From: Pseudomonas sp. GOM6
GTDB taxonomy: Bacteria; Pseudomonadota; Gammaproteobacteria; Pseudomonadales; Pseudomonadaceae
Direction: 5' to 3'
NCBI RefSeq assembly: GCF_029537485.1
Contig: NZ_JARPUS010000006.1
Location: 62,001 to 126,000, forward strand
DNA length: 64,000 bases
Part shown: piece by piece, positions 1-7,826 of the stretch
How positions within the stretch are numbered: the first letter of the stretch is position 1
How the letters are laid out: each line of letters opens with the position of its first letter
Notes under the pieces: generated by a model
What the model was told of the DNA's origin: nothing
Databases searched by the model: none
What the model saw: the letters and a program-made list of their open reading frames with translations, nothing else
Translations under genes and position numbers: made by a program

Positions 1-1223
1 GACAGTGCCGCCGCAATGGCGCCCGCCGCGATCAGGCCGACCACCCAACCCGGCAGGTTGGCGATCTCCGGGTTGGCCAGAACCAGGATGTCGTTGTTCA
101 CGGTCAGTTCGTTACCACTCCAGCCACGCTCCTGAGCGGTCGCGGTGAAGGCCGGGGCAGCATCGTTGTACATCTGGATGCGACCGTCGCTGTTCTTGTC
201 TTCCCACTTGATCAGGCCGGTCTGTTCCCAGTTCTTGACCCACTGCGGACGCTCGTCATAGGACAGCGCCGGAGCAGATGCGCCTTCCGGATAGATGGTG
301 GTCACCAGGTTCAGACGCGCCATCGAGGCAACGGCCGGAGCGGTGAGGTAGAGCAGGGCGATAAAGATCAGGGTCCAGCCAGCGGACCAGCGGGCATCGG
401 CCACTTTCGGCACGGTGAAGAAGCGGATGATCACGTGCGGCAAGCCGGCAGTACCAATCATCAGCGACATGGTGAACAGCACCATGTTCAGCTTGTTGGT
501 GGTGTCGGCGGTGTAGGCCGCGAAGCCCAGTTCACGCACCACTTCATCGAGTTTCTGCAGCAGCGGCACGCCGGACTCGACGTGGTCACCGAACAGGCCC
601 AGCGGCGGAATCGGGTTACCGGTCAGCTGCAGGGAGATGAAGATGGCCGGGATGGTGTAGGCCACGATCAGCACCACGTACTGAGCGACCTGGGTGTAGG
701 TGATGCCCTTCATGCCGCCGAATACGGCGTAGGCGAATACCACCGCTGCGGCGATCCAGATACCGGTGGAGTTATCCACTTCGAGGAAACGCGAGAAAGC
801 AACGCCGGCACCGGCCATCTGGCCGATCACGTAGGTCACGGAGATGATCACCAGGCAGATCACCGCCGTCAGACGTGCACCACGGCTGTAGAAGCGGTCA
901 CCGATGAAATCCGGCACGGTGAACTTGCCGAACTTGCGCAGGTAGGGTGCCAGCAGCATCGCCAGCAGCACGTAGCCACCGGTCCAGCCCATGAGGAAAG
1001 TAGAGTTGGCATAACCACCGGCGGCGATCAGGCCCGCCATGGAGATGAAGGAGGCAGCGGACATCCAGTCAGCGGCGGTCGCCATGCCGTTGGTGACCGG
1101 ATGCACACCACCGCCAGCGACGTAGAACTCCTTGGTGGAGCCGGCACGCGCCCAGATGGCGATGCCGATGTAGAGCGCAAAGGACGCCCCCACGAACAAC
1201 ATGTTGATGACAAATTGGCTCAT
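1..1223 (-). CDS. Sodium:solute symporter, acetate-permease (ActP/VC_2705) type, 3' end outside window
   Basis: Inner-membrane sodium/solute symporter of the SSS family, most like the cation/acetate symporters. The start is the ATG at 1221-1223, giving MSQFVINMLFVGASFALYIG, a first membrane segment. It is followed by the family-typical stretch with WARAGSTKEFYVAGGG and GMATAADWMSAASFISMAG, where the ion site usually lies. Hydrophobic helices continue to the window edge, so the C-terminal end is missing. It lies 6 bp downstream of a DUF4212 gene, the usual small partner of this subfamily, and both are surely co-transcribed. Acetate or another short carboxylate is the likely substrate by family; the sequence alone does not prove it. 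Confidence 0.9.
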   Translation of the reverse strand, partial: MSQFVINMLFVGASFALYIGIAIWARAGSTKEFYVAGGGVHPVTNGMATAADWMSAASFISMAGLIAAGGYANSTFLMGWTGGYVLLAMLLAPYLRKFGKFTVPDFIGDRFYSRGARLTAVICLVIISVTYVIGQMAGAGVAFSRFLEVDNSTGIWIAAAVVFAYAVFGGMKGITYTQVAQYVVLIVAYTIPAIFISLQLTGNPIPPLGLFGDHVESGVPLLQKLDEVVRELGFAAYTADTTNKLNMVLFTMSLMIGTAGLPHVIIRFFTVPKVADARWSAGWTLIFIALLYLTAPAVASMARLNLVTTIYPEGASAPALSYDERPQWVKNWEQTGLIKWEDKNSDGRIQMYNDAAPAFTATAQERGWSGNELTVNNDILVLANPEIANLPGWVVGLIAAGAIAAAL

Positions 1224-1229
1224 GACCAC

Positions 1230-1490
1230 TTACTCCTCGACGCCATATTCTTTATCGAGTTTGTTCAGTCTCCACGCGTAGTGAAAAATGAGCCCGATGA
1301 AGACGAGGATGGAGCCTTGCTGCGCGAACCAGAATCCGAGGTCGGAACCACCAACGGAGATTCCCGCGACCATCGGGCGCAGAATCATGGCGAATCCGTA
1401 GGAAACCAGTGCCCAGACGATCAGGCTCCAGGTGATGAGCCGCACGTTGGCCTTCCAGTAGGCCGCGGCATTTGCTTTTTCAGAAGTCAT
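1230..1490 (-). CDS. DUF4212 small subunit of a sodium/solute symporter
   Basis: An 86-residue membrane protein with two predicted transmembrane helices (about residues 18-38 and 50-72) separated by a short loop containing GGSDLGFWF. The C-terminal tail is charged (HYAWRLNKLDKEYGVEE). The N-terminal AAAYWKANVRLI followed by a helix is typical of DUF4212 proteins, which are encoded directly upstream of VC_2705-type symporters, as here. It probably acts as an accessory subunit like YjcH (DUF485) next to ActP. Its role is inferred from gene pairing. The ATG start is preceded by a purine-rich GGAGGC sequence on the minus strand. Confidence 0.85.
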   Translation of the reverse strand: MTSEKANAAAYWKANVRLITWSLIVWALVSYGFAMILRPMVAGISVGGSDLGFWFAQQGSILVFIGLIFHYAWRLNKLDKEYGVEE

Positions 1491-1669
1491 AGACGCCTCC
1501 GGTTATTGTTATTCTGCTGCAGCTTCAAACTAGCAGCAGGTCCCGGCAAGCCGACAGCTAGACATTGGTAGTAGTCGCTTTGCACCGTTTCGCGAAGGCG
1601 CTCGGTGCGCGGCGAATCGGCACTTGCAGTCGCACCGAACGACGCCTGAGCAGCAGGGACGACGCTGCC

Positions 1670-1825
1670 CTAAGGGCCAGGCGACGCTGCACGGCGAGCT
1701 TCGGCGGGGGCTCGTCCTGACTGCCCAGGCGCCCCCTGCCGGGCCTGCGCGAACAACCCCGCGATACGCCGGGCCAACAGGTGCCCGGCGCGCGCCTCCT
1801 CGCGCAATCCCACATGCCCGCTCAT
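1670..1825 (-). CDS. Possible 51-residue translationally coupled small protein
   Basis: A short reading frame starting with an ATG that overlaps the TGA of the upstream 101-residue membrane protein gene (ATGA at 1822-1825). It begins MSGHVGLREEARAGHLLARR and has Pseudomonas-like codons in its first 30 codons, then becomes less convincing. No domain is recognised. It sits in the 330-base gap between two real genes (1491-1821), where I see no other gene. It could be a real coupled peptide, the decayed start of a longer gene, or chance; I weight chance about equally. Confidence 0.25.
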   Translation of the reverse strand: MSGHVGLREEARAGHLLARRIAGLFAQARQGAPGQSGRAPAEARRAASPGP

Positions 1826-2127
1826 GAGCGGTACCACAGGCGCATAAAGCCCAGCGCCAGCAACAGGCCGACCTGACCGAGCGCGGCACAGAGCGCCAGG
1901 AAGGAACGCACGTGGGGGTTGCCGGCGGCATCGGTCAGGCCGGTCAACCGCTCCCAAAAACCATCCGGCAGCACTTCCAGGGCCAGCCAGGCCAGTGGCT
2001 TGCCGGTAACGTTGAGGCCATGGATCAGGTCGAACTGACCGAAGAACATCAGCCCGATCAGGATCAGCCCGGACACCACCAGCCCCAGGGCGAAACAGGC
2101 AGAAAACTGCATGAAAAAACGCAACAT
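1822..2127 (-). CDS. Small inner-membrane protein of unknown function downstream of creD
   Basis: A 101-residue protein with three hydrophobic segments: about residues 8-32 (FSACFALGLVVSGLILIGLM), a weaker one near 42-52, and a C-terminal one at 78-97. The ATG at 2125-2127 is preceded on the minus strand by AAGGAGATCGTC, a good ribosome binding site. It lies 44 bp after the end of creD on the same strand, so it is probably the last or next-to-last gene of that unit. I do not recognise a named family. Its neighbourhood suggests an envelope role, which is inference only. Confidence 0.7.
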   Translation of the reverse strand: MLRFFMQFSACFALGLVVSGLILIGLMFFGQFDLIHGLNVTGKPLAWLALEVLPDGFWERLTGLTDAAGNPHVRSFLALCAALGQVGLLLALGFMRLWYRS

Positions 2128-2171
2128 GACGATCTCCTTGCTGGGCGCGGTCGCGCCGCGCCCGTATTGGG

Positions 2172-3518
2172 TCAGACGGCGGCCGGCTTGCTCAGGCCGT
2201 ACCAGTCGAGTTTGCGGGTCAGCACCATCACCACGCTGAGCAGGCCGAACACCAGTAGCGAGCCCATCAGCAGGGCGTAGTCCTCGGCGTTGAGCAGGGC
2301 GTAGAGCATGCCGTAGAGCGCGGCCAGGGCCAGGGTAAAACCGGCGCCACGCAGCCAACTGTGCAAGACATGGCTGACGTAGAAGCCAATCAGCAGCACG
2401 CAGGCGGATGCCGCCAGCAAATAGGCCTGGGCAAAGGCCATGTGCTCGGCCAGCGACAGCAGCAGCAGGTAGAACATCGCCAGCGACAAGCCGACCAGAC
2501 CGTACTGCACCGGGTGCACGGCCAGGCGTCTGAGCACTTCGAAGAGGAAGAAGCCGGCGAAGGTGAGGACGATGAACAGCAACGCGTACTTCAGCGCCCG
2601 ATCGCTCTTCAGGTACTGGTCCACCGGGTCGACGAAGCTCACCCCGAAGTAGCGGCTCTGCAGGCTGCGGCACTGTTCACCCGCGCTGCAGCCATTGAGC
2701 ACTTCCTCCAGGTTGGTGGCGAAGAAGCTGGTCTGCCAGCGCGCCGTGAAGCCTTTGCCGGTTATCTCGCGTTCGCTGGGCAGGTAAGCACCGATAAAAC
2801 TCGGGTGCGGCCAGTCGGCTTCCAGATCGACCAGCGTCTCGCGGCCCACCGGTACGATATTCAGCTCGCCGGTGCCCTGCAGCAGCAGGTCGAAGGCGAA
2901 GTCCAGGCGCCGGCCCTGGTGAATGTCGGCCACGGCCAGCGGCAGCGGGGCGTGCACGCCGGCGCCGAGCAGGTGGGTGGCGCTACCCGGCTGGAACGCC
3001 AGCTTGCGCCCGCCCTGCTCCAGCACCAGGTTGTTCTTGATGCCGCGGATATCGCTGATCCCCACGCTGACGAAGGGCTCGCCGAAACGGTAGTCGCCGA
3101 CATCCTCGCGGATGCCGAAGTTGGCCGGCACCTCGAAGTGCCCGGAGAGCCGGCTGTTGCTGTGGAACAGGCGCGCCTGGTAGATGCCGCGCGCGCGCAG
3201 CTCGGTGCTGACCGTGCCGCCCAGGGCAAAGTACTCGGGCAGGAAGTACAGGCGGCCGGAACGTTCGCTTTCCTCCAGGTAGCGTTCGCCCGTGTTGACG
3301 TGGGTTTTCCAGTTGCGCTCGGTCTTGCGGTACGGCACCACCAGCAGCGGGCCGGTAATGGTCTGGCTATGGCTGGAACTGCGCGCAATATCGCGCAGCA
3401 CCTCGTCACGCAGGGACTGACGCTCCTCGACCATGCCGTCGATCATGAGGATGGGGATCATCAACAGAATGATCAGCAGGCCTATGGCGCCAAGCTTGAT
3501 CAGCAGATTGCGGTTCAT
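2172..3518 (-). CDS. creD: CreD, inner-membrane envelope-integrity protein
   Basis: A 448-residue protein of the CreD family. It has an N-terminal signal-anchor helix (about residues 8-28, LIKLGAIGLLIILLMIPILM), a large periplasmic domain to about residue 310, and a C-terminal bundle of about five helices from residue 313. The opening MNRNLLIKLGAIGLLIILLM and the periplasmic stretch HSQTITGPLLVVPYRK are characteristic. creD is the classic target of the CreBC two-component system, which responds to cell-wall stress and inhibition of PBP4 in Pseudomonas and affects beta-lactam tolerance. Here creC and creB lie just upstream on the same strand, separated by a CBS-domain gene. A CreB-box-like direct repeat lies about 70 bp upstream of the start. 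Confidence 0.93.
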   Translation of the reverse strand: MNRNLLIKLGAIGLLIILLMIPILMIDGMVEERQSLRDEVLRDIARSSSHSQTITGPLLVVPYRKTERNWKTHVNTGERYLEESERSGRLYFLPEYFALGGTVSTELRARGIYQARLFHSNSRLSGHFEVPANFGIREDVGDYRFGEPFVSVGISDIRGIKNNLVLEQGGRKLAFQPGSATHLLGAGVHAPLPLAVADIHQGRRLDFAFDLLLQGTGELNIVPVGRETLVDLEADWPHPSFIGAYLPSEREITGKGFTARWQTSFFATNLEEVLNGCSAGEQCRSLQSRYFGVSFVDPVDQYLKSDRALKYALLFIVLTFAGFFLFEVLRRLAVHPVQYGLVGLSLAMFYLLLLSLAEHMAFAQAYLLAASACVLLIGFYVSHVLHSWLRGAGFTLALAALYGMLYALLNAEDYALLMGSLLVFGLLSVVMVLTRKLDWYGLSKPAAV

Positions 3519-3586
3519 CGGGACTCTCCTTGGGTTGCTCCGAGGGAGAGTCTCGACGGCGCCAGTGGCGGCGCCGTGGGGAAAAT

Positions 3587-3602
3587 GTGGAGAGTCTGTG
3601 GA
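3587..3602 (-). promoter_or_regulatory. CreB-box-like direct repeat upstream of creD
   Basis: On the minus strand this reads TCCAC-N6-TCCAC, the spacing and nearly the sequence of the cre tag (TTCAC-N6-TTCAC) bound by CreB/BlrA. It lies about 70 bp upstream of the creD start codon. Each half-site has one mismatch from the enteric/Aeromonas consensus. Assignment is by pattern and position. Confidence 0.5.
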
Positions 3603-3617
3603 GATTGTTGGAAGCGG

Positions 3618-3689
3618 GTAGGCTGGGGAGAGCGTAGCGAAACCCGGCAGCGAGTCAGGCTGGGTTTCGCTACGCTCTCCCCAGCCTAC
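3618..3689. repeat. Perfect 28-bp inverted repeat (REP-like) between the CBS gene and creD
   Basis: The arms 3618-3645 and 3662-3689 are exact reverse complements over 28 bases (starting GTAGGCTGGGGAGAGCG), with a 16-base loop. No T-run follows, so it is not a canonical terminator, though it would fold strongly in RNA. A related, more degraded palindrome with the same GTAGG..TGGG..GCGAAACCC..GC logic lies at 55225-55328, so this is a dispersed intergenic family. Confidence 0.85.
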
Positions 3690-3702
3690 GAGCGCTCGGC
3701 AA

Positions 3703-4143
3703 CTAACCCACTTCGCCGCGAATGTACTGCTCCAGTTGCTGGATCAGGCTGGCCTGATCGTCGATGGTCTGCTTGACCAGGTCACCGATCGACAGCAGGC
3801 CGATCAGCTCGCCCTCGGCCAGCACCGGCAAATGGCGCAAGCGGCGGTCGGTCATCAACTGCAGACAGTGCTGCACGCTGTCGCGCGGGCCCACGGTGAT
3901 CACTTCAGCGGTCATGATGTCGCTGACCTTGGCATCGAAGGCGGCGCTCTCCATTTCGGCCAGTTTGCGCACATAGTCACGCTCGCTAACGATGCCCACC
4001 ATGCGCCCACCGGCCATGACCACCAGCGCACCGACGCGCTTCTCCGCCAGCTGCTTGACCACATCGAGCACCGAGGCATCCGGCGCCACGCTGTGGATAT
4101 AGGCATTGTTTTTGTTGCGCAGCAGTTCGGCGACCGTCTTCAT
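3703..4143 (-). CDS. CBS-domain-pair protein
   Basis: A 146-residue stand-alone protein made of two CBS motifs: about residues 10-65 (SVAPDASVLDVVKQLAEKRV, then GRMVGIVSERDYVRKL) and 75-130 (VGPRDSVQHCLQLMTDRRLR, then GELIGLLSIGDLVK). CBS pairs (Bateman modules) usually bind adenine nucleotides and act as sensors. The protein is cytoplasmic, with no other domain or membrane segment. It lies between creC and creD on the same strand, an addition to the usual creBCD order. Whether it works with CreBC is unknown. The ATG start at 4141-4143 has weak purine-rich sequence (GGGAGACAG) upstream. Confidence 0.85.
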   Translation of the reverse strand: MKTVAELLRNKNNAYIHSVAPDASVLDVVKQLAEKRVGALVVMAGGRMVGIVSERDYVRKLAEMESAAFDAKVSDIMTAEVITVGPRDSVQHCLQLMTDRRLRHLPVLAEGELIGLLSIGDLVKQTIDDQASLIQQLEQYIRGEVG

Positions 4144-4244
4144 TGTTGTTCTGTCTCCCAGGTTGGATATCCCTCAGTTTTAGCAGAGTGTGCCGCCCTG
4201 CGGACAACGCGAAACAAGCTGTAGCAACCTGCGCGCCAGAACAC

Positions 4245-5669
4245 CTAGACGCGCGGCAGGCTCAGACTCACCTCGACGCCCCCGGCGACATTGCCAATGC
4301 GCAGCTCGCCGCCATGCAGTGCCGCCACCTCCTGCACGAAATTCAGCCCCAACCCGGTGCTCTTGCGCCCACTGCCAGGGCGCGGCAGCGAATAGAAACG
4401 CTCGGTCAGGCGCGCCAGCGCATAGTCGGGGATAGCCGGCCCCTGATTGAACAGACACAGCACCCACTGCTCGCCCGAGGCGGAAGCCGAGAAACGTAGC
4501 ACGCCGGCGGGCGGGGTGAAGTCCAGGGCGTTGTCCAGCAGATTGGCCAGTGCCTGGCGCAGCAGAAAGCGCTCACCCAGCACCCGCACGCTGGCGTCCA
4601 GCGCAACCTCGACCCGCAGCCCTGCGGCCTGAATACGCGCCGCCTGCCCTTGCAGCAGACTCTCGACCAGCTCGCGCAGATTCACCGCCACCCGCTCTTC
4701 CAGGCCCTGGCGCTGCTCGACCTGGGCCAGATTGAGCAGGCGCTCGATCAGCTGCTGCAGGCGCTCGCCCTCGCCGGCGATATTGGCCACGAAACGCCGG
4801 CGCTGCTCGGCCGGCATCTCCTCTTCCAGCAGCTCGGCGGCGCCACGAATAGCCGCCAGCGGGCTCTTCAGCTCGTGAGTCAGGGTATGAACGTACTGCT
4901 CGACATAGGCCTTGCCCTCCAGCTCGGTGCGCATCTTCTGCACCGCCTCGGCCAACTGCTTCAATTCGCCACCGCGCAGCGCCGGCAGCTCGGCACGCTC
5001 GCCACGGCTGACCGCGCCGGCATAGCGGGTGAGCTTGCGCAGCGAGCCACTGAGCCACCAGGACAACAACCCGCCGATCAGCAGGCCGAGGCCGATCAGG
5101 CCCACACCCAGCCAGGCCAGGCGTCGCTGCGAGCGCTCGATATAGGGCTGCAGTGACTGGTTCGGCTTGGCCACCGAGACCACGCCGATGATCGTCTCGC
5201 CATCCTTGATCGGTGCCGCCACGTACATCACCGAGCTGTCCTCGTCGGCCGGGTCTTCGCGGGTCGAGCGGGCGCCGTATTCACCGCGCAGGGTCAGGTA
5301 CACATCGTTCCAGCGCGAATAGTCCTGGCCCACCGCCACGCCGCTGGAGTCGAGCAGGACGATGCCCTGGGCATCGGTGACATAGATACGGTGATTCACC
5401 GCCTGCTTGTGCACGCCCCAGATCTGCGCCTGCGGCTGACGCCGACCGTAAGACTCCAGCAGCTCGGGCAGGCGGCCCTGGGCCAGGCGGCCGCTCTTGA
5501 CCTCGTCACGCAGGATCTCGGCCAGCAGGTTGGCCGTATCCACCAGGGTTTCCTCGGTGCTCTGGCGCACGCCGGGGCGGATTTCGTCCATCACCGTGCT
5601 AAGCACGAACCAGCCGGCCAGGCCGACGAACAGGAAGTAGACCAGGAAGATGCGGATACCCAGCGGCAT
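4245..5669 (-). CDS. creC: CreC sensor histidine kinase
   Basis: A 474-residue inner-membrane sensor kinase. It has TM1 at about residues 7-27, a periplasmic sensor region to about 180, TM2 at about 184-206, then HAMP. The H box has HELKSPLAAIRGAAELL with the phosphorylated His near residue 266. The N box is LANLLDNALDFTP and the G box is STGLGLNFV. The C-terminus GGVEVSLSLPRV matches CreC-type proteins. It is translationally coupled to creB: the creB TGA and creC ATG share one base (TGATG, 5667-5671). CreC phosphorylates CreB in response to envelope or peptidoglycan stress. Length and order fit the family well. Confidence 0.92.
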   Translation of the reverse strand: MPLGIRIFLVYFLFVGLAGWFVLSTVMDEIRPGVRQSTEETLVDTANLLAEILRDEVKSGRLAQGRLPELLESYGRRQPQAQIWGVHKQAVNHRIYVTDAQGIVLLDSSGVAVGQDYSRWNDVYLTLRGEYGARSTREDPADEDSSVMYVAAPIKDGETIIGVVSVAKPNQSLQPYIERSQRRLAWLGVGLIGLGLLIGGLLSWWLSGSLRKLTRYAGAVSRGERAELPALRGGELKQLAEAVQKMRTELEGKAYVEQYVHTLTHELKSPLAAIRGAAELLEEEMPAEQRRRFVANIAGEGERLQQLIERLLNLAQVEQRQGLEERVAVNLRELVESLLQGQAARIQAAGLRVEVALDASVRVLGERFLLRQALANLLDNALDFTPPAGVLRFSASASGEQWVLCLFNQGPAIPDYALARLTERFYSLPRPGSGRKSTGLGLNFVQEVAALHGGELRIGNVAGGVEVSLSLPRV

Positions 5670-6355
5670 CAGACCAATCTCAAGCTATAGCCCAGACCAC
5701 GGTGGGTCTGGATGGCCTCGGCGTCCGCCGCCACCTGGCGCAACTTGGCGCGCAGGCTCTTGATGTGGCTGTCGATATTGCGCTCGTAGCCGGCCTCGGC
5801 CGGCACACCCAGGGCGTCGAGCAGCTGTTCGCGGGAAAACACCCGCTCGGGCTGGCCGAGCAGGGTCTGCAACAGGCGGAACTCGTGGCGGGTCAGGGCC
5901 AGCGGCTGGCCGTGGTAGTCGATACGCACCCGCTCGGCGTCCAGCTGGAACGGCCCGCTGTGGCTGATCGCGCTCGCCGCGTTCTCGCCACGGGGCAACA
6001 AGCGCTTGAGGATGGCGCGCACCCGCGCGGCCACTTCACGCGGGCTGAACGGCTTGATCACGTAATCATCGGCGCCAATTTCCAGGCCCACCACCCGGTC
6101 GATCTCGGCATCGCGGGCGGTGAGGAAGATCACCGGCACCTCGGAGAACCGCCGCAGGCGCTTGCAGGCCTCGAAGCCGCTGATATCCGGCAGGCCGACA
6201 TCGAGAATCAACAGATCGGCCGGGCTGCGCTGCTGCAGCTCCAGCGCCGCTTCGGCCAGTTGCAGCCAGGTGGTGGTGAAACCCTCGGCCTGCAGGGCGT
6301 AGACCAGGGTATCGGCGATGGCGGCTTCGTCTTCGACTATGAGGATATGCGGCAT
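5669..6355 (-). CDS. creB: CreB response regulator (OmpR/PhoB family)
   Basis: A 228-residue DNA-binding response regulator. The receiver domain runs over about residues 1-115, with acidic pocket VEDE, phospho-acceptor Asp in LLILDVGLPDISG, and Lys in VIKPFSP. A winged-helix output domain follows, with ALTRHEFRLLQTLL and the recognition region NIDSHIKSLRAKLR. The start is the ATG at 6353-6355 (MPHILIVEDEAAIADTL); upstream in-frame codons do not match the family. Partner of CreC, with which it overlaps by one base. It should bind the direct repeat upstream of creD. It lies 67 bp after the HD-GYP gene on the same strand, so read-through from that gene is possible. Confidence 0.92.
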   Translation of the reverse strand: MPHILIVEDEAAIADTLVYALQAEGFTTTWLQLAEAALELQQRSPADLLILDVGLPDISGFEACKRLRRFSEVPVIFLTARDAEIDRVVGLEIGADDYVIKPFSPREVAARVRAILKRLLPRGENAASAISHSGPFQLDAERVRIDYHGQPLALTRHEFRLLQTLLGQPERVFSREQLLDALGVPAEAGYERNIDSHIKSLRAKLRQVAADAEAIQTHRGLGYSLRLV

Positions 6356-6422
6356 GGCGTCCGTGCGCTCGGCGTGGCGATGCAGGCACGGTGCCGCAGC
6401 GGCGCCGACGCCGTCAACCGCC

Positions 6423-7670
6423 TCAGTCGAACAGCGAGCCCTTGCCCATGGCCTGCCCCGACCAGAGCGCCTCGATGCTCTTGAACCCCCACTCTTCGGC
6501 TGACTCGCGCCCGACAATCTTGTCGCGCCCGGCCAGTTTGCTCAGGTCGATCACCTCCTGGGGGATCGGCATCTTCGAGCGTGCCGAAAAGAACACCTTG
6601 ACCCTGGGCGTGAGCAGCGATTTTTCGTGTTGTTCGATCACCACGCCCAAACGACCACTTTCCAGGCGTACCAGCGCGCCCACCGGGTAGATCCCCACCG
6701 ATTTGACGAAGGCCTGGAAGATCATCGGGTCGAAATGGCCTTTCCATTCGGCCATCTTGCGGATCGACTCGGCCGGGTCCCAGCCCTTCTTGTAGGGGCG
6801 ATCCGAGGTAATGGCGTCATAGACGTCGCACACCGCACCCATACGGGCAAACTGGCTAATCTGCTCACCAGCCAGGCGGTGCGGGTAGCCGCTGCCGTCG
6901 AACTTCTCGTGGTGGTGCAGGCACACATCGATGACCAGGGCACTGACCTGGCGACAGTCGATCAGCATGCGCGTGCCGGCCTGCGGGTGACTGCGCATGG
7001 TGCCGAACTCGGCATCGGTGAGCTTGCCCGGTTTGTTGAGGATGCTGTCGGGCACTGCCATCTTGCCGATGTCATGCAGCAAGCCGGCAACCCCGGCTTC
7101 GCGCACCTGCTCCTCGCTCAGGCCGAGCTGGCGGGCCAGCGCAATCATCAGGGCGCACACCGCCACCGAGTGCATATAGGTGTATTCGTCGCTGCTCTTC
7201 AGCCGCGCCAGGCTGATCAGCGCGTTGGGGTGACGCATGACCGAATCGGAGATTTCCTCGACCAATTCACGGGCATGCTCCAACTCCACCGCATGACCCA
7301 TGCGCGCGTTGCTGAACATGGCGACCACCGCCTGCTTGGAGCGTGCGCACAGGCGCACCGCACGCTGCAGTTCGTCCTCCAGGCTGGCGCGGGCCGGCAA
7401 AGGCGCCGCCGTGGCGACCTCCAGCAGACGTGCCTCGGTCTCGGCCTCGACTTCCTCGACCGTCTGGCTGAGCTGCCCCGGGGCGACATCCAGGCCCTTG
7501 CTAACATCGATCCAGACTTCGCTGATATCGCTGTCGCGAATACGCCGCAGATCCTGCTCGGTCTTGAGCAGGAAACGTCCCCTCCAGAACGGGTGGTCCA
7601 TCCATGAACCGCAAAACTCGTGGATATACATGCCGAGGCACAGCTCGGCGACAGCAATGCGTTTAAGCAC
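6423..7670 (-). CDS. HD-GYP domain cyclic-di-GMP phosphodiesterase with N-terminal DUF3391
   Basis: Predicted to hydrolyse c-di-GMP to GMP. With the GTG start at 7668-7670 the protein has 415 residues. The N-terminal DUF3391 (LKRIAVAELCLGMYIHEFCG) is followed by an HD-GYP domain with AGLLHDIGKMAVPD and HHHEKFDGSGYPHRL, so metal-binding His/Asp residues and the GYP motif are intact. An in-frame ATG at 7731-7733 would add 21 residues, but family members begin with the LKRIAV block, so I prefer the GTG even though its ribosome site is weak. Cytoplasmic, no membrane helix. It precedes creB and diverges from the acyltransferase gene. Confidence 0.87.
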   Translation of the reverse strand: MLKRIAVAELCLGMYIHEFCGSWMDHPFWRGRFLLKTEQDLRRIRDSDISEVWIDVSKGLDVAPGQLSQTVEEVEAETEARLLEVATAAPLPARASLEDELQRAVRLCARSKQAVVAMFSNARMGHAVELEHARELVEEISDSVMRHPNALISLARLKSSDEYTYMHSVAVCALMIALARQLGLSEEQVREAGVAGLLHDIGKMAVPDSILNKPGKLTDAEFGTMRSHPQAGTRMLIDCRQVSALVIDVCLHHHEKFDGSGYPHRLAGEQISQFARMGAVCDVYDAITSDRPYKKGWDPAESIRKMAEWKGHFDPMIFQAFVKSVGIYPVGALVRLESGRLGVVIEQHEKSLLTPRVKVFFSARSKMPIPQEVIDLSKLAGRDKIVGRESAEEWGFKSIEALWSGQAMGKGSLFD

Positions 7671-7826
7671 AGTGGATGGCCAATCAGTCAAGGCACCAGC
7701 CTGGCGAGGACCCCCTGCGCCAGCCAAAGGCATAGTGCCATCAAGGCTGAGTCTAGGTGAGTCCTACCGTTCGCGGTAGACGATCCGATGGGTATCATGG
7801 GCGCGCCTGAACAAAGGGAACCTGTC

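Noticed and set aside
435..1571. Long plus-strand open frame opposite the symporter gene
   Set aside because: Mirror frame of a GC-rich gene; His/Gln/Asp-rich composition with no motif, while the minus strand gives a clear symporter.
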